Assembly: GCF_036967205.1 (NCBI RefSeq)
Contig: NZ_CP146022.1
Span: forward strand, 4,278,001-4,342,000
Length of the DNA stretch: 64,000 bases
Source: Streptomyces sp. Q6
Lineage (GTDB): Bacteria > Actinomycetota > Actinomycetes > Streptomycetales > Streptomycetaceae
Direction: 5' to 3'
The position numbers and the translations under genes were made by a program. This document shows positions 40,061-50,134 of this stretch, one piece after another; position 1 is the first letter of the stretch, and each line of letters starts with the position of its first letter. The notes beneath the pieces are model-generated. The model did no database searches and was not told where the DNA came from. It saw nothing but the letters and a program-made list of their open reading frames with translations.

Positions 40061-40588
40061 GTGGCCGAGCAGCTGTACGCCACTCTCAGGACCAACCAGG
40101 GAGACATCGAGGTCCGGCTGCTGCCGAACCACGCGCCCAAGACGGTCAAGAACTTCGTGGAGCTCGCCAAGGGCGAACGTGAGTGGACCAACCCGGAGTC
40201 CGGCGAGAAGACCACGACCCCCCTCTACGACGGCACGGTCTTCCACCGGGTCATCGGCGGCTTCATGATCCAGGGCGGCGACCCGCTCGGAAACGGCACC
40301 GGCGGCCCCGGCTACCAGTTCGAGGACGAGTTCCACCCCGACCTCGCCTTCACCAAGCCGTACCTCCTGGCCATGGCCAACGCCGGCCCGGGCACGAACG
40401 GCTCCCAGTTCTTCATCACCGTCTCGCCCACCGCCTGGCTGACCCGCAAGCACACCATCTTCGGCGAGGTCGTCGACGACGCCAGCCAGAAGGTCGTCGA
40501 CGCCATCGCGACCGCACCCACCAACCCGCGCACCGACCGCCCCGTCAACGACGTGGTCATCGAGTCCGTGATCGTCCAGACCCGCTAG
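40061..40588 (+). CDS. ppiA: Cyclophilin-type peptidyl-prolyl isomerase
   Basis: Cytoplasmic cyclophilin, 175 residues, no signal peptide. Active-site segments are FHRVIGGFMIQGGDPLGNGTGGPGY (catalytic Arg), LAMANAGPGTNGSQFFIT and the substrate pocket TAWLTRKHTIFGEV. The start is GTG 40061 behind GGAAGGCAG. It occupies the place of Rv0009 (ppiA). No defects seen. Confidence 0.95.
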   Translation: MAEQLYATLRTNQGDIEVRLLPNHAPKTVKNFVELAKGEREWTNPESGEKTTTPLYDGTVFHRVIGGFMIQGGDPLGNGTGGPGYQFEDEFHPDLAFTKPYLLAMANAGPGTNGSQFFITVSPTAWLTRKHTIFGEVVDDASQKVVDAIATAPTNPRTDRPVNDVVIESVIVQTR

Positions 40589-40727
40589 ACCGGACCCGTC
40601 GAGGGCCCGAGGGAACCATTTCGCCCCGCTCGTCCGTAAGGATGGGCGGGGCGACGCGTTGTCCACGCGGCGCCGACCACCGCGTACACAGACGTACGAC
40701 ACCGCTCCACCCGAGGGGACGACCGTC

Positions 40728-41624
40728 ATGGACCAGGCGCCCGGCAACCCGCAGGAACCACAGGACGCCCAGGGCCTGCCCGGCTGCCACCGGCACCCCG
40801 ACCGGCCGACCGGCGTCCGCTGCACCCGCTGCGAGCGGCCCATCTGCCCCGAATGCATGGTCAGCGCGTCCGTCGGATTCCAATGCCCGGACTGCGTGCG
40901 GGGCGGTTCGGGAACGGGACACGCACCCACCGCCAACCAGCCGCGGACCCTCGCCGGAGGAACCGTCGCGGCCGACCCCCGGCTCGTCACCAAGACCCTC
41001 ATCGGCCTGTGCCTGGCCGCCTTCCTGGTACAGCTCTCGATCGGCGACCGCTTCACCGACCGCTTCGACATGCTGGGCCTGGCCTGGGTCCCCCAACTCG
41101 GCGGACCCCAAGGCGTCGCCGAAGGCCAGTGGTACCGCCTGATCACCGCCATGTTCCTGCACGGCGGCTACATCCACCTCGCCTTCAACATGCTCAGCCT
41201 GTGGTGGATCGGCGGCCCACTGGAAGCCGCCCTCGGCCGCGCCCGCTACCTCGCGCTCTACTTCGTCTCCGGACTCGCGGGCAGCGCCCTGACCTACCTG
41301 CTCGCCGCACCGAACCAGCCCTCGCTCGGCGCCTCCGGCGCGATCTTCGGACTCTTCGGCGCGACGGCCGTCCTGCTGCGCCGCCTCAACTACGACATGC
41401 GACCGGTCATCGCCCTGCTCGTGATCAACCTGATCTTCACGTTCGGCTGGTCCAACATCGCGTGGGAGGCCCACATCGGCGGCCTGGTCGCCGGGCTCGT
41501 CGTCGGGTACGCCATGGTCCACGCCCCCCGCGAGCGCCGCGCCCTCGTGCAGTACGGGACCTGTGCCGTGGTGCTGCTCGCCGTGATCGTCATGGTCGTC
41601 GTGCGGACCGCGCAGCTCACTTGA
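40728..41624 (+). CDS. Rhomboid intramembrane serine protease with N-terminal zinc ribbon
   Basis: 298 residues from ATG 40728. Residues about 18-60 have four Cys plus His pairs (CHRHPDRPTGVRCTRC, ICPECM, FQCPDC), a B-box-like zinc-binding head common in actinobacterial rhomboids. Six transmembrane helices follow. The catalytic Ser is in GASGAIFGLFG and the catalytic His in AHIGGLVAG. The NMLSLWWIGGPLE and ARYLALYFVSGLAGS helices fit the family. It corresponds to Rv0110/Rv1337-type rhomboids rather than to a fixed origin gene. Substrate unknown. Confidence 0.92.
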   Translation: MDQAPGNPQEPQDAQGLPGCHRHPDRPTGVRCTRCERPICPECMVSASVGFQCPDCVRGGSGTGHAPTANQPRTLAGGTVAADPRLVTKTLIGLCLAAFLVQLSIGDRFTDRFDMLGLAWVPQLGGPQGVAEGQWYRLITAMFLHGGYIHLAFNMLSLWWIGGPLEAALGRARYLALYFVSGLAGSALTYLLAAPNQPSLGASGAIFGLFGATAVLLRRLNYDMRPVIALLVINLIFTFGWSNIAWEAHIGGLVAGLVVGYAMVHAPRERRALVQYGTCAVVLLAVIVMVVVRTAQLT

Positions 41625-41901
41625 GCCCGGTTCTCCACCGATGTCGACCGACGTTGTCCACAGAGGGTGCCGGATCTTGTGCATGCTGTCGGGAACAACT
41701 GTGCCCCTTGTCGCTGACCTGGGTTTTCCCAGGAAGGGCAAGGGGCGAACAGATGGTCGAGCGTGACCTGACCGGTCACACCGGCGTCAACACCGAGTGG
41801 GTTATCCACAGATCATGCGACCTTTTGCACACTGTGGAAAGTGCTGTGGATAACTCAGTGGATAGCTTGGGGCAGAGCTGCTGACCCGGCTGCTTTCCGG
41901 G
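41625..41901. promoter_or_regulatory. DnaA-box cluster between rhomboid and crgA genes
   Basis: TTCTCCACC (41631-41639), TTGTCCACA (41654-41662), TTATCCACA (41802-41810), TGTGGAAAG (41833-41841), TGTGGATAA (41845-41853) and AGTGGATAG (41857-41865). Three of these are perfect boxes, better than most of those in oriC. The gap lies between gene 3' ends, so promoter use is unlikely. Confidence 0.8.
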
Positions 41902-42159
41902 TCACTTCCACTGCGTGGAGACACCGAAGCCGGCGGCGATGAAGCCGAAGCCCACCACGATGTTCCAGTTGCCGAGGGAGTCGAGCGGCAGGGATCCGTC
42001 CGTCACGTAGAAGACCACGATCCAGGCGAGCCCGATGAGGAACATCGCGAGCATCACCGGGGCCACCCAGCCGCGGTTGGTCAGCTTGATATTGGCTGCC
42101 TGCTTCGAGGCGGGCGGCGGCGTGTAATCGGCCTTCTTGCGGATACGTGACTTCGGCAC
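41902..42159 (-). CDS. crgA: Cell division inhibitor / scaffold CrgA
   Basis: 85-residue double-membrane-span protein. The N-terminus [16 protein letters not shown] is the family hallmark, followed by helices [22 protein letters not shown] and [21 protein letters not shown]. CrgA coordinates septation and FtsZ turnover in Streptomyces aerial hyphae. GTG 42159 follows AGGAGAGA; the frame stays open far upstream (to 42480), but there it overlaps the divergent DUF881 gene. Equivalent to Rv0011c. Confidence 0.95.
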   Translation of the reverse strand: MPKSRIRKKADYTPPPASKQAANIKLTNRGWVAPVMLAMFLIGLAWIVVFYVTDGSLPLDSLGNWNIVVGFGFIAAGFGVSTQWK

Positions 42160-42313
42160 GAGGGTCTCTCCTGTCGATGCGCTGCGTGGCCGCGCAGGGG
42201 AACGTGGGCTGGCTCCGGAGCAGCGTACAAGGGGAAGTTCTGGGGAAACCTGGTGCTCCCCCGGGCGTCCGTTAGCGTAGTGCTTCCGCGGCGTCGAAGG
42301 AGATAAGGGTACG

Positions 42314-43072
42314 TTGAGCAATTCTGCCGACCCTGACAAGAGCGGGCGCTTCCGGCCTGTGCGCCTGCTCACTGTGGGCGTTTTCGCCCTCGCGGGGCTC
42401 ATCTTCTTCACCAGTTTCAATACGGCCAAGGGCACCAATATCCGTACGGATGCGTCTCTTCTGAAGCTCTCCGACCTCATTCAGGAGCGGAGCCACAAGA
42501 ACAAGGAACTGGAAGAGGCGAACAGCGGGGTCCGCGGTGATGTCGAGGCGTTCGCCGAGCGGGACGACGGGTCGACGAAGGCCGAGGACGAGAAGCTCGA
42601 CCGGCTCGAAGAGGCGTCGGGGACGAAGAAGCTCAAGGGGCAGGGCGTCTCGGTGACGCTGGACGACGCTCCGCCGAACGCCGTGGCGAAGCTGCCCGGC
42701 TATCCGGAGCCGCAGCCCAATGACCTCGTCATCCACCAGCAGGACCTCCAGGCGGTGGTGAACGCTCTGTGGCAGGGCGGTGCCAAGGGCATCAAGGTCA
42801 TGGACCAGCGGCTGATCTCCACGTCCGCCGTGCGCTGTGTGGGCAACACCCTGATCCTTCAGGGCCGGGTCTACTCGCCGCCGTACAAGATCACCGCGGT
42901 CGGGGATCCGGAGGCGTTGCAGAAGGCCGTCGCGGCGTCGCCGGAGATCCAGAACTACATGCTGTACGTGAACGCGTACGGGCTCGGCTGGAAAGTCGAG
43001 GAGGACGGGGCGGTGACTCTTCCCGGTTACTCGGGCACAGTGGATCTCCACTACGCGAAGCCCACGCAGTAG
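42314..43072 (+). CDS. DUF881 family membrane-anchored protein
   Basis: 252 residues beginning at TTG 42314 (11 bases after AAGGAG). One N-terminal transmembrane helix ([21 protein letters not shown]), a coiled-coil-like segment ([19 protein letters not shown]...), then the DUF881 fold with [44 protein letters not shown] and [26 protein letters not shown]881 proteins resemble YlxW/YlxX near division genes. Equivalent to Rv0012, next to crgA and sortases. Function not established. Confidence 0.88.
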   Translation: MSNSADPDKSGRFRPVRLLTVGVFALAGLIFFTSFNTAKGTNIRTDASLLKLSDLIQERSHKNKELEEANSGVRGDVEAFAERDDGSTKAEDEKLDRLEEASGTKKLKGQGVSVTLDDAPPNAVAKLPGYPEPQPNDLVIHQQDLQAVVNALWQGGAKGIKVMDQRLISTSAVRCVGNTLILQGRVYSPPYKITAVGDPEALQKAVAASPEIQNYMLYVNAYGLGWKVEEDGAVTLPGYSGTVDLHYAKPTQ

Positions 43073-43102
43073 CCGCCAGAAGTCACCCGTGGACACCGGG
43101 GG

Positions 43103-43813
43103 GTGTCGGTGCGAGTCGTCGTCCGGACGTTCAGCGAGCTGTGCATCACCGTCGGCGCCCTGATCGTGTTGTTCGTCGTGTACGTGCTGTTCTGGACCGG
43201 GGTGAAGGCCGACGGTGCGATGGACCGTCAGATCGATGCCCTTCAGGAGCAGTGGGCGAAGCGGCCGGTGGCCAGTGCCGGGCCGGACGGGCCGGACGGG
43301 CCGGACGAGATGCGGACGTCGCCGCCGAAGCCGCCCGTGTACGAGGACGGGAAGCCCTTCGCCGTGATGTACATCCCGCGGCTTGGTTTCACGTGGAACA
43401 AGCCGGTGCTGGAGGGCACGAAGGTCGGGACCCTGAAGAAGGGGCTCGGGCATTACGCCGGTACGGCGCAGCTCGGGCAGAGGGGGAACTTCGCGGTGGC
43501 GGGGCACCGGCGGACGTACGGCGATCCGTTCAAGGACTTTCCGAGGCTGCGGCCGGGTGATCCGGTGGTGCTGACGGATGGGACGAGCTGGTTCACGTAC
43601 GTCATCGACACGAAGCCGTACAGGACGGTGCCGAGTGATGTGGCGGTCATCGATCCGGTGCCGCGCAAGTCCGGGTACGCGGGGCCGGGCCGCTATTTGA
43701 CGCTGACGACGTGTGAGCCGGAGTGGGGGCACAGTCATCGGTTGATCGTCTGGGCGCACCTTGATTCCACTCAGCCTGTGGAGGCCGGGAAACCGGAGGC
43801 GTTGCGCCGTTAG
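43103..43813 (+). CDS. Class E sortase (first of three)
   Basis: 236 residues with one N-terminal transmembrane helix (ITVGALIVLFVVYVLFW). The sortase core shows the catalytic His in VAGHRRTYGDPF, Cys in LTLTTCEP and Arg in HRLIVW. Class E sortases anchor LAxTG-type proteins such as the long chaplins to the wall. GTG 43103 opens the gene. A parS-like 14-mer with one mismatch (43386-43399) encodes FTWN and is probably chance. Less typical than the two downstream copies, so substrate may differ. Confidence 0.9.
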   Translation: MSVRVVVRTFSELCITVGALIVLFVVYVLFWTGVKADGAMDRQIDALQEQWAKRPVASAGPDGPDGPDEMRTSPPKPPVYEDGKPFAVMYIPRLGFTWNKPVLEGTKVGTLKKGLGHYAGTAQLGQRGNFAVAGHRRTYGDPFKDFPRLRPGDPVVLTDGTSWFTYVIDTKPYRTVPSDVAVIDPVPRKSGYAGPGRYLTLTTCEPEWGHSHRLIVWAHLDSTQPVEAGKPEALRR

Positions 43814-43853
43814 TCTGGTGGCGTACGCAGACAGTGTGGAGGGAGCGACCGGC

Positions 43854-44015
43854 ATGTACGGCTGGATCTGGCGGCATCTGCCGGGGAACGCGTGGGTGAG
43901 GGCACTGATTTCGCTGCTGCTGGTCCTTGCTGTCGTGTACGTCCTCTTCCAGTACGTCTTTCCGTGGGCCGAGCCGCTGCTCCCCTTCAACGATGTGACG
44001 GTGGACGGCCAGTGA
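43854..44015 (+). CDS. Small membrane protein
   Basis: 53 residues, MYGWIWRHLPGNAWVRALISLLLVLAVVYVLFQYVFPWAEPLLPF..., with one transmembrane helix and conserved aromatic ends. Start ATG 43854 follows GGAGGGAG. Its stop overlaps the GTG of pabA (GTGA), so it is translationally coupled to it. Conserved in this location in Streptomyces to my knowledge; function unknown. Confidence 0.8.
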   Translation: MYGWIWRHLPGNAWVRALISLLLVLAVVYVLFQYVFPWAEPLLPFNDVTVDGQ

Positions 44016-44650
44016 GCGCGCGCATTCTTGTTGTCGACAACTACGACAGCTTCGTTTTCAACCTCGTTCAGTACCTGTATCAGCTGGGTGCGGAGTGTGA
44101 GGTGTTGCGCAATGACGAGGTGACGACCTCGCATGCGCAGGACGGTTTCGACGGGGCGCTGCTCAGCCCGGGGCCGGGGGCTCCGGAGCAGGCGGGTGTC
44201 TGTATCGAGATGGTGCGGCACTGTGCTGCGACGGGTGTGCCGGTCTTCGGCGTGTGTCTCGGTATGCAGTCGATGCAGGTCGCGTACGGGGGTGTGGTGG
44301 ACCGGGCGCCGGAGTTGCTGCACGGCAAGACGTCGTTGGTGCGGCATGAGGGCAAGGGTGTCTTCGCGGGGTTGCCCGATCCGTTCACCGCGACGCGCTA
44401 TCACTCGTTGGCGGCGGAGCCGGGGACCGTTCCGGATGCGTTGGAGGTCACGGCGCGGACCGAGGACGGGATCATCATGGGGCTGCGGCATCGGGAGTTG
44501 CCGGTGGAGGGTGTTCAGTTCCATCCGGAGTCGGTGCTCACGGAGCATGGGCATCTGATGTTGGCGAACTGGCTCGTGGAGTGTGGTGACGCGGGTGCGG
44601 TGGCCAGATCGGCGGGGCTGGCGCCGGTCGTGGGCAGGGCCTCGGCGTGA
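44012..44650 (+). CDS. pabA: Aminodeoxychorismate/anthranilate synthase glutamine amidotransferase
   Basis: Class I glutamine amidotransferase, 212 residues. It hydrolyses glutamine to give ammonia to a chorismate-converting partner (folate or tryptophan route). Motifs: VVDNYDSFVFNLVQYL, oxyanion-hole LLSPGPGAPEQAG, nucleophile GVCLGMQSM, and the His-Glu pair VQFHPESVLTEHG. GTG 44012 overlaps the upstream stop. Equivalent to Rv0013 (trpG/pabA). No chorismate-binding subunit is in the window, so pabA versus trpG cannot be settled. Confidence 0.9.
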   Translation: MSARILVVDNYDSFVFNLVQYLYQLGAECEVLRNDEVTTSHAQDGFDGALLSPGPGAPEQAGVCIEMVRHCAATGVPVFGVCLGMQSMQVAYGGVVDRAPELLHGKTSLVRHEGKGVFAGLPDPFTATRYHSLAAEPGTVPDALEVTARTEDGIIMGLRHRELPVEGVQFHPESVLTEHGHLMLANWLVECGDAGAVARSAGLAPVVGRASA

Positions 44651-45872
44651 CCGCGCTGCGCCCCGAACAGGATGGCGCCGGGGGGTTCGAGGAGGCTGTG
44701 GGCCGGCTCGACGATCCGTTGAACGATCCGTTGCCGGGGCAGCATCCTTCTCCGTGGTTCCGGGCGGAGGGTGCGGTTCCTGAGCCGCCGGGGCGGGTCG
44801 AGCCGGAGCCTGAGTGGTACGACCCGGAGGGCTACGCGCAGGACTGGTACGCGGGGGGTGCGGGGTCGGGGCGGGAGTCCGCGCGGCAGGCCCTTCAGGA
44901 GCCTGTGGAGCAGCCGGTGCGGGAGTCTGCGCGGGCGGGGCAGCCCGTTCGGCCCAATGTGCCGGTGCGGGACGACGAGACGGTCGCGCTGCGGACCGCG
45001 GACACCCGTCGAATAGCCGGTGTCGAGCCGGGCGGCGAGCCCGTGGCGGCGGTGGTCACCGGGGGCAGGGCGGAGCGTCGTAGGGCCGCCAAGCGGGGCG
45101 GTGGGGGCGGCATGCGGAGTCCGCGCAGGCCGGGAGCGGGAGTGGTGACGGGCGGCCGCTGTCGCGGGTCGAGGCGCGGCGGGCGGCGCGTGCGGCGAAG
45201 CCGTCCGCGGGGGTGGTCGCGAGTCGCGCGGTCGGTGAAGTCTTCATCAGCATCGGGGTGTTGATGCTGTTGTTCGTGACCTACCAGCTCTGGTGGTCGA
45301 ACATACGGGCCCACAATCTGGCGGGCAGTGCCCGGCACCATCTTGAGGACGACTGGGCGAGCGGCAAGGGCAAGCCCGGGACGTTCGAGCCCGGTCAGGG
45401 CTTCGCGATTCTCTACATTCCGAAGCTGGATGTCGTCGTGCCGATCGCCGAGGGCATCAGCAAGACGAAGGTGCTCGACAAGGGGATGGTCGGGCACTAC
45501 GACAAGGACAGCATTCCGACCGCGATGCCGGATGCGAAGAAGGGGAACTTCGCGCTCGCGGGGCATCGCAACACCCATGGTGAGCCGTTCCGTTACATCA
45601 ATCGCCTCGCGCCGGGCGATCCGATCGTCGTCGAGACGCAGGACACGTACTACGTGTACAAGATGTCGAGCATCCTGCCGCAGACGTCGCCGTCGAACAC
45701 CTCGGTGATCAACCCGGTTCCCGCGGGTTCCGGATTCGCCAAGGCGGGTCGTTACATCACTCTGACGACCTGTACGCCGGAATTCACCAGTACGTATCGA
45801 ATGATCGTCTGGGGCAAGATGGTCGAGGAGCGGCCGCGCAGCAAGGGGAAGCCGGACGCGCTCGTCGAGTAA
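44647..45872 (+). CDS. Class E sortase (second of three), frame broken
   Basis: Two frames that belong together. The first (44647-about 45137) encodes the long acidic/Pro-rich cytoplasmic head (PSPWFRAEG, EWYDPEGYAQDWY, DDETVALRTADTRRIAGV). The second, carrying the sortase core, runs to 45872. Adding one G to the run at 45138-45140 joins them as RRPGAGSGDGRPLSRVEARRAARAAK...VGEVF. The core has a transmembrane helix (SIGVLMLLFVTYQLWW), His in LAGHRNTHGEPF and Cys in ITLTTCTPEF. As sequenced, a shorter product could start at GTG 45213. It matches the SrtE1 type of S. coelicolor. A sequence error is likelier than a real break. Confidence 0.82.
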
Positions 45873-45920
45873 GCGACCACCGGCAGCGGGCAGTACGGCA
45901 CAGGGACGGGGCAACACGCA

Positions 45921-46655
45921 GTGGCAGCGACGACCGACCACGAGGAAGAGGCCGCACCGAAGGCCCCCTCGCCTCCGCCCCGTCGCGGGAAGATCGCGAC
46001 GGCTGTCAGTGTCTTCGGTGAGCTGCTCATCACCGCGGGTCTGATCCTCGGTCTGTTCGTCGTGTATTCGCTGTGGTGGACGAATGTGGTCGCCGATCGT
46101 GCGGCGGACAAGCAGGGCGACAAGGTGCGTGACCACTGGACGCAGGACGACGGTCCCGGCGCGCTGGACACGAAGGACGGCATCGGGTTCCTGCACGTGC
46201 CGGCGATGAGCAAGGGCGAGGTCCTGGTGGAGAAGGGCACGTCGTCGAAGATCCTCAACGACGGTGTGGCCGGCTATTACACGGATCCGGTGAAGGCGAC
46301 GCTGCCGACCACCGGCAAGGACGGCAACTTCACGCTGGCCGCGCACCGGGACGGGCACGGTGCCAAGTTCCACAACATCGACAAGATCAAGAAGGGCGAT
46401 CCGATCGTCTTCGAGTCGAAGGACGACTGGTACGTCTACAAGGTCTACGACATCCTCCCGGAGACCTCGAAGTACAACGTGGACGTCCTGGACCGGATTC
46501 CGAAGGAGTCGGGGGTCAAGAAGGCCGGGAAGTACATCACCCTGACGACCTGTACGCCTGTCTACACCTCGCGCTACCGGTATGTGGTGTGGGGCGAGCT
46601 GGAGCGGGTCGAGAAGGTGGACAGCGAGCGCACGCTTCCGAAGGAACTCCGGTAG
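45921..46655 (+). CDS. Class E sortase (third of three)
   Basis: 244 residues: a short cytoplasmic head, a transmembrane helix (ELLITAGLILGLFVVYSLWW), then the sortase fold with catalytic His in LAAHRDGHGAKF, Cys in ITLTTCTPVY and Arg in SRYRYVVW. It follows the second sortase by 48 bases, the tandem arrangement of SrtE1/SrtE2 that anchors long chaplins in S. coelicolor. The start is GTG 45921. A bidirectional hairpin follows. Confidence 0.93.
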   Translation: MAATTDHEEEAAPKAPSPPPRRGKIATAVSVFGELLITAGLILGLFVVYSLWWTNVVADRAADKQGDKVRDHWTQDDGPGALDTKDGIGFLHVPAMSKGEVLVEKGTSSKILNDGVAGYYTDPVKATLPTTGKDGNFTLAAHRDGHGAKFHNIDKIKKGDPIVFESKDDWYVYKVYDILPETSKYNVDVLDRIPKESGVKKAGKYITLTTCTPVYTSRYRYVVWGELERVEKVDSERTLPKELR

Positions 46656-46684
46656 GGCGTGGGCTGTCGCCCGTAGACTGCGTG

Positions 46685-46723
46685 AGGCCCGAAGCCGCAA
46701 CTTGCTCTTGCGACTTCGGGCCT
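46685..46723. terminator. Terminator between sortase and nuclease genes
   Basis: AGGCCCGAAG-c-CGCAA, loop CTTGCTC, TTGCG-a-CTTCGGGCCT: a 15-bp stem with one mismatch between convergent genes. Confidence 0.85.
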
Positions 46724-46741
46724 TGTCGTGTGCGGGCGGGG

Positions 46742-47776
46742 TCAGCGCAGGTTTTTGAGGCGGGCTCCGGCGGTCCATGCCTCGAGTTCGTCGCGGTCGA
46801 TGAGGATGATGCCGCTCAGCCGGGCGATGGCCTGGGCTTCGAGGGTGAAGGGGCAGGTGGCGACGAACAGGGCGATGTCGGCGGTGTCGACCGCTTTGGC
46901 GGCTCCGGCGAACTTCTGCAGGTCGGCGCTGGAGACGCGGGCCCGGCCGGTGTGGTTCTTGCACTGGACGGCGACGGTGCGTCCGCTCGTGGTGGTTGCG
47001 GTGATGTCGATGCCGCGGTCCGTGCGGGCCTTGCGGACGGTGACGTCGGTGCAGCCGTCGCGGCGCAGCAGGTCGGCGACGTGGCGTTCGAAGGCCTGCC
47101 AGGTGAGGGCCTGGAGTGAGGTGCGTACGGCGTCGGTGGATGTCTCGCCTTCGAGGGCGCTGACGCGTCGGTGGTGCCAGCTCAGTCGTCGTTCGACGTT
47201 CTCGATGTCCGCGCGGAGGGCGATGAGTTCCTGGCGGTGTTCGCCGGCGGTCGCGATGAGGGTGTTGAAGAGGGGGACGACGGTCTTGCCGAGGATGTGG
47301 CCGATGCGGTCGTCGATTGCCTGGAGGTCGGGTGCGGGTGCCGGGGCGGGGACGGGCGGCTGGGTGCGTGCCGCGTATTCCATGTCGAGGAGGTAGGTAC
47401 GGATCTGGCGGGCCACGGGGCTGTCGCGGAGCAGCATGGCGACGTTGAGGACGGCGCGGCGGGACCATACGGCGAGGCTGGTCCGGGGCTGTGGATAAGT
47501 GTCGGGACAGGGAGACAGGGTGTCTCCCTTGAAGCGAGCGAGGTCGTCGCCGCGCAGGATGCGCAGGCCGTTGGCCGCCAGTTCGGTCCGGTGGCGTTGT
47601 GAGAGTCGGTTGATGGCGCGCTCGGTGACCTCGAAGTACGACGCCACCATCGCCGTCGTCACGTGCATGCCGTCGGGGAGCAGTGACAGGGCTTTGACCT
47701 TGTCGAGTGCGTCGGTGCGGTCGAGTACGCCGTGGCGCAGGGTCTTCGATTCGAGGAGGGCCGATTCGTCGATCAC
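46742..47776 (-). CDS. Mrr-type restriction endonuclease with phage-like N-terminal domain
   Basis: 344 residues. The C-terminal 130 form an Mrr_cat PD-(D/E)XK nuclease: WQAFERHVADLLRRDGCTDVTV, RGIDITATTTSGRTVAVQCKNHTG, then VSSADLQKFAGAAKAVDTADIALFVA; catalytic Asp and Gln-x-Lys are present. The N-terminal 130 contain LAVWSRRAVLNVAMLLRDSPVARQIRTYLLDMEYAA, resembling BRO-N/ORF6N antirepressor-type domains, preceded by a helix-turn-helix-like VTTAMVASYFEVTERAINRL. A Pro-rich and coiled linker joins them. No methyltransferase or partner gene is nearby. It interrupts a sortase-pknB order that is otherwise conserved, so it is probably acquired. Confidence 0.85.
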   Translation of the reverse strand: MIDESALLESKTLRHGVLDRTDALDKVKALSLLPDGMHVTTAMVASYFEVTERAINRLSQRHRTELAANGLRILRGDDLARFKGDTLSPCPDTYPQPRTSLAVWSRRAVLNVAMLLRDSPVARQIRTYLLDMEYAARTQPPVPAPAPAPDLQAIDDRIGHILGKTVVPLFNTLIATAGEHRQELIALRADIENVERRLSWHHRRVSALEGETSTDAVRTSLQALTWQAFERHVADLLRRDGCTDVTVRKARTDRGIDITATTTSGRTVAVQCKNHTGRARVSSADLQKFAGAAKAVDTADIALFVATCPFTLEAQAIARLSGIILIDRDELEAWTAGARLKNLR

Positions 47777-47872
47777 GGGAGTTCCTTCCGCTGGGGAACG
47801 TGTCGTGTCCGGATAACGGATCGGGTTATATGAAGTTACGTGCGATGTCCGTACGGGCGTCCGGACAAGCGG

Positions 47873-47905
47873 GGAGCCCCGGTCCCTTGCGGGGGCCGGG
47901 GCTCC
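47873..47905. terminator. pknB operon terminator
   Basis: GGAGCCCCGG, loop of 13 bases, CCGGGGCTCC, 25 bases beyond the pknB stop on the minus strand. Confidence 0.75.
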
Positions 47906-47929
47906 TTCATGTGCGGTGGTGCTGTGGCG

Positions 47930-49930
<2,001 letters not shown>

Positions 49931-50134
49931 GGTTACCTACCAGCCCTCTCCGTCGGTCCCGACCGTCCCGTGCGGGGTCGGGCGGTGTGCTGTCCGGGCA
50001 TACCGTACCCGCCTTGCCCAGCGTGACCTGGCCACCACCGGGAGCCGTGACAGGACCGGTATCGCCACGTGCGTCTATGTGAAGAACGGGTGACCGGGCT
50101 CACAAGAAGCGATGAACCCGGTCCCCGTCCGTCC

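Noticed and set aside
43386-43399. GTTTCACGTGGAAC, one mismatch from parS
   Set aside because: It encodes FTWN in a conserved sortase region and does not read VSRET; a chance match is the simpler explanation.
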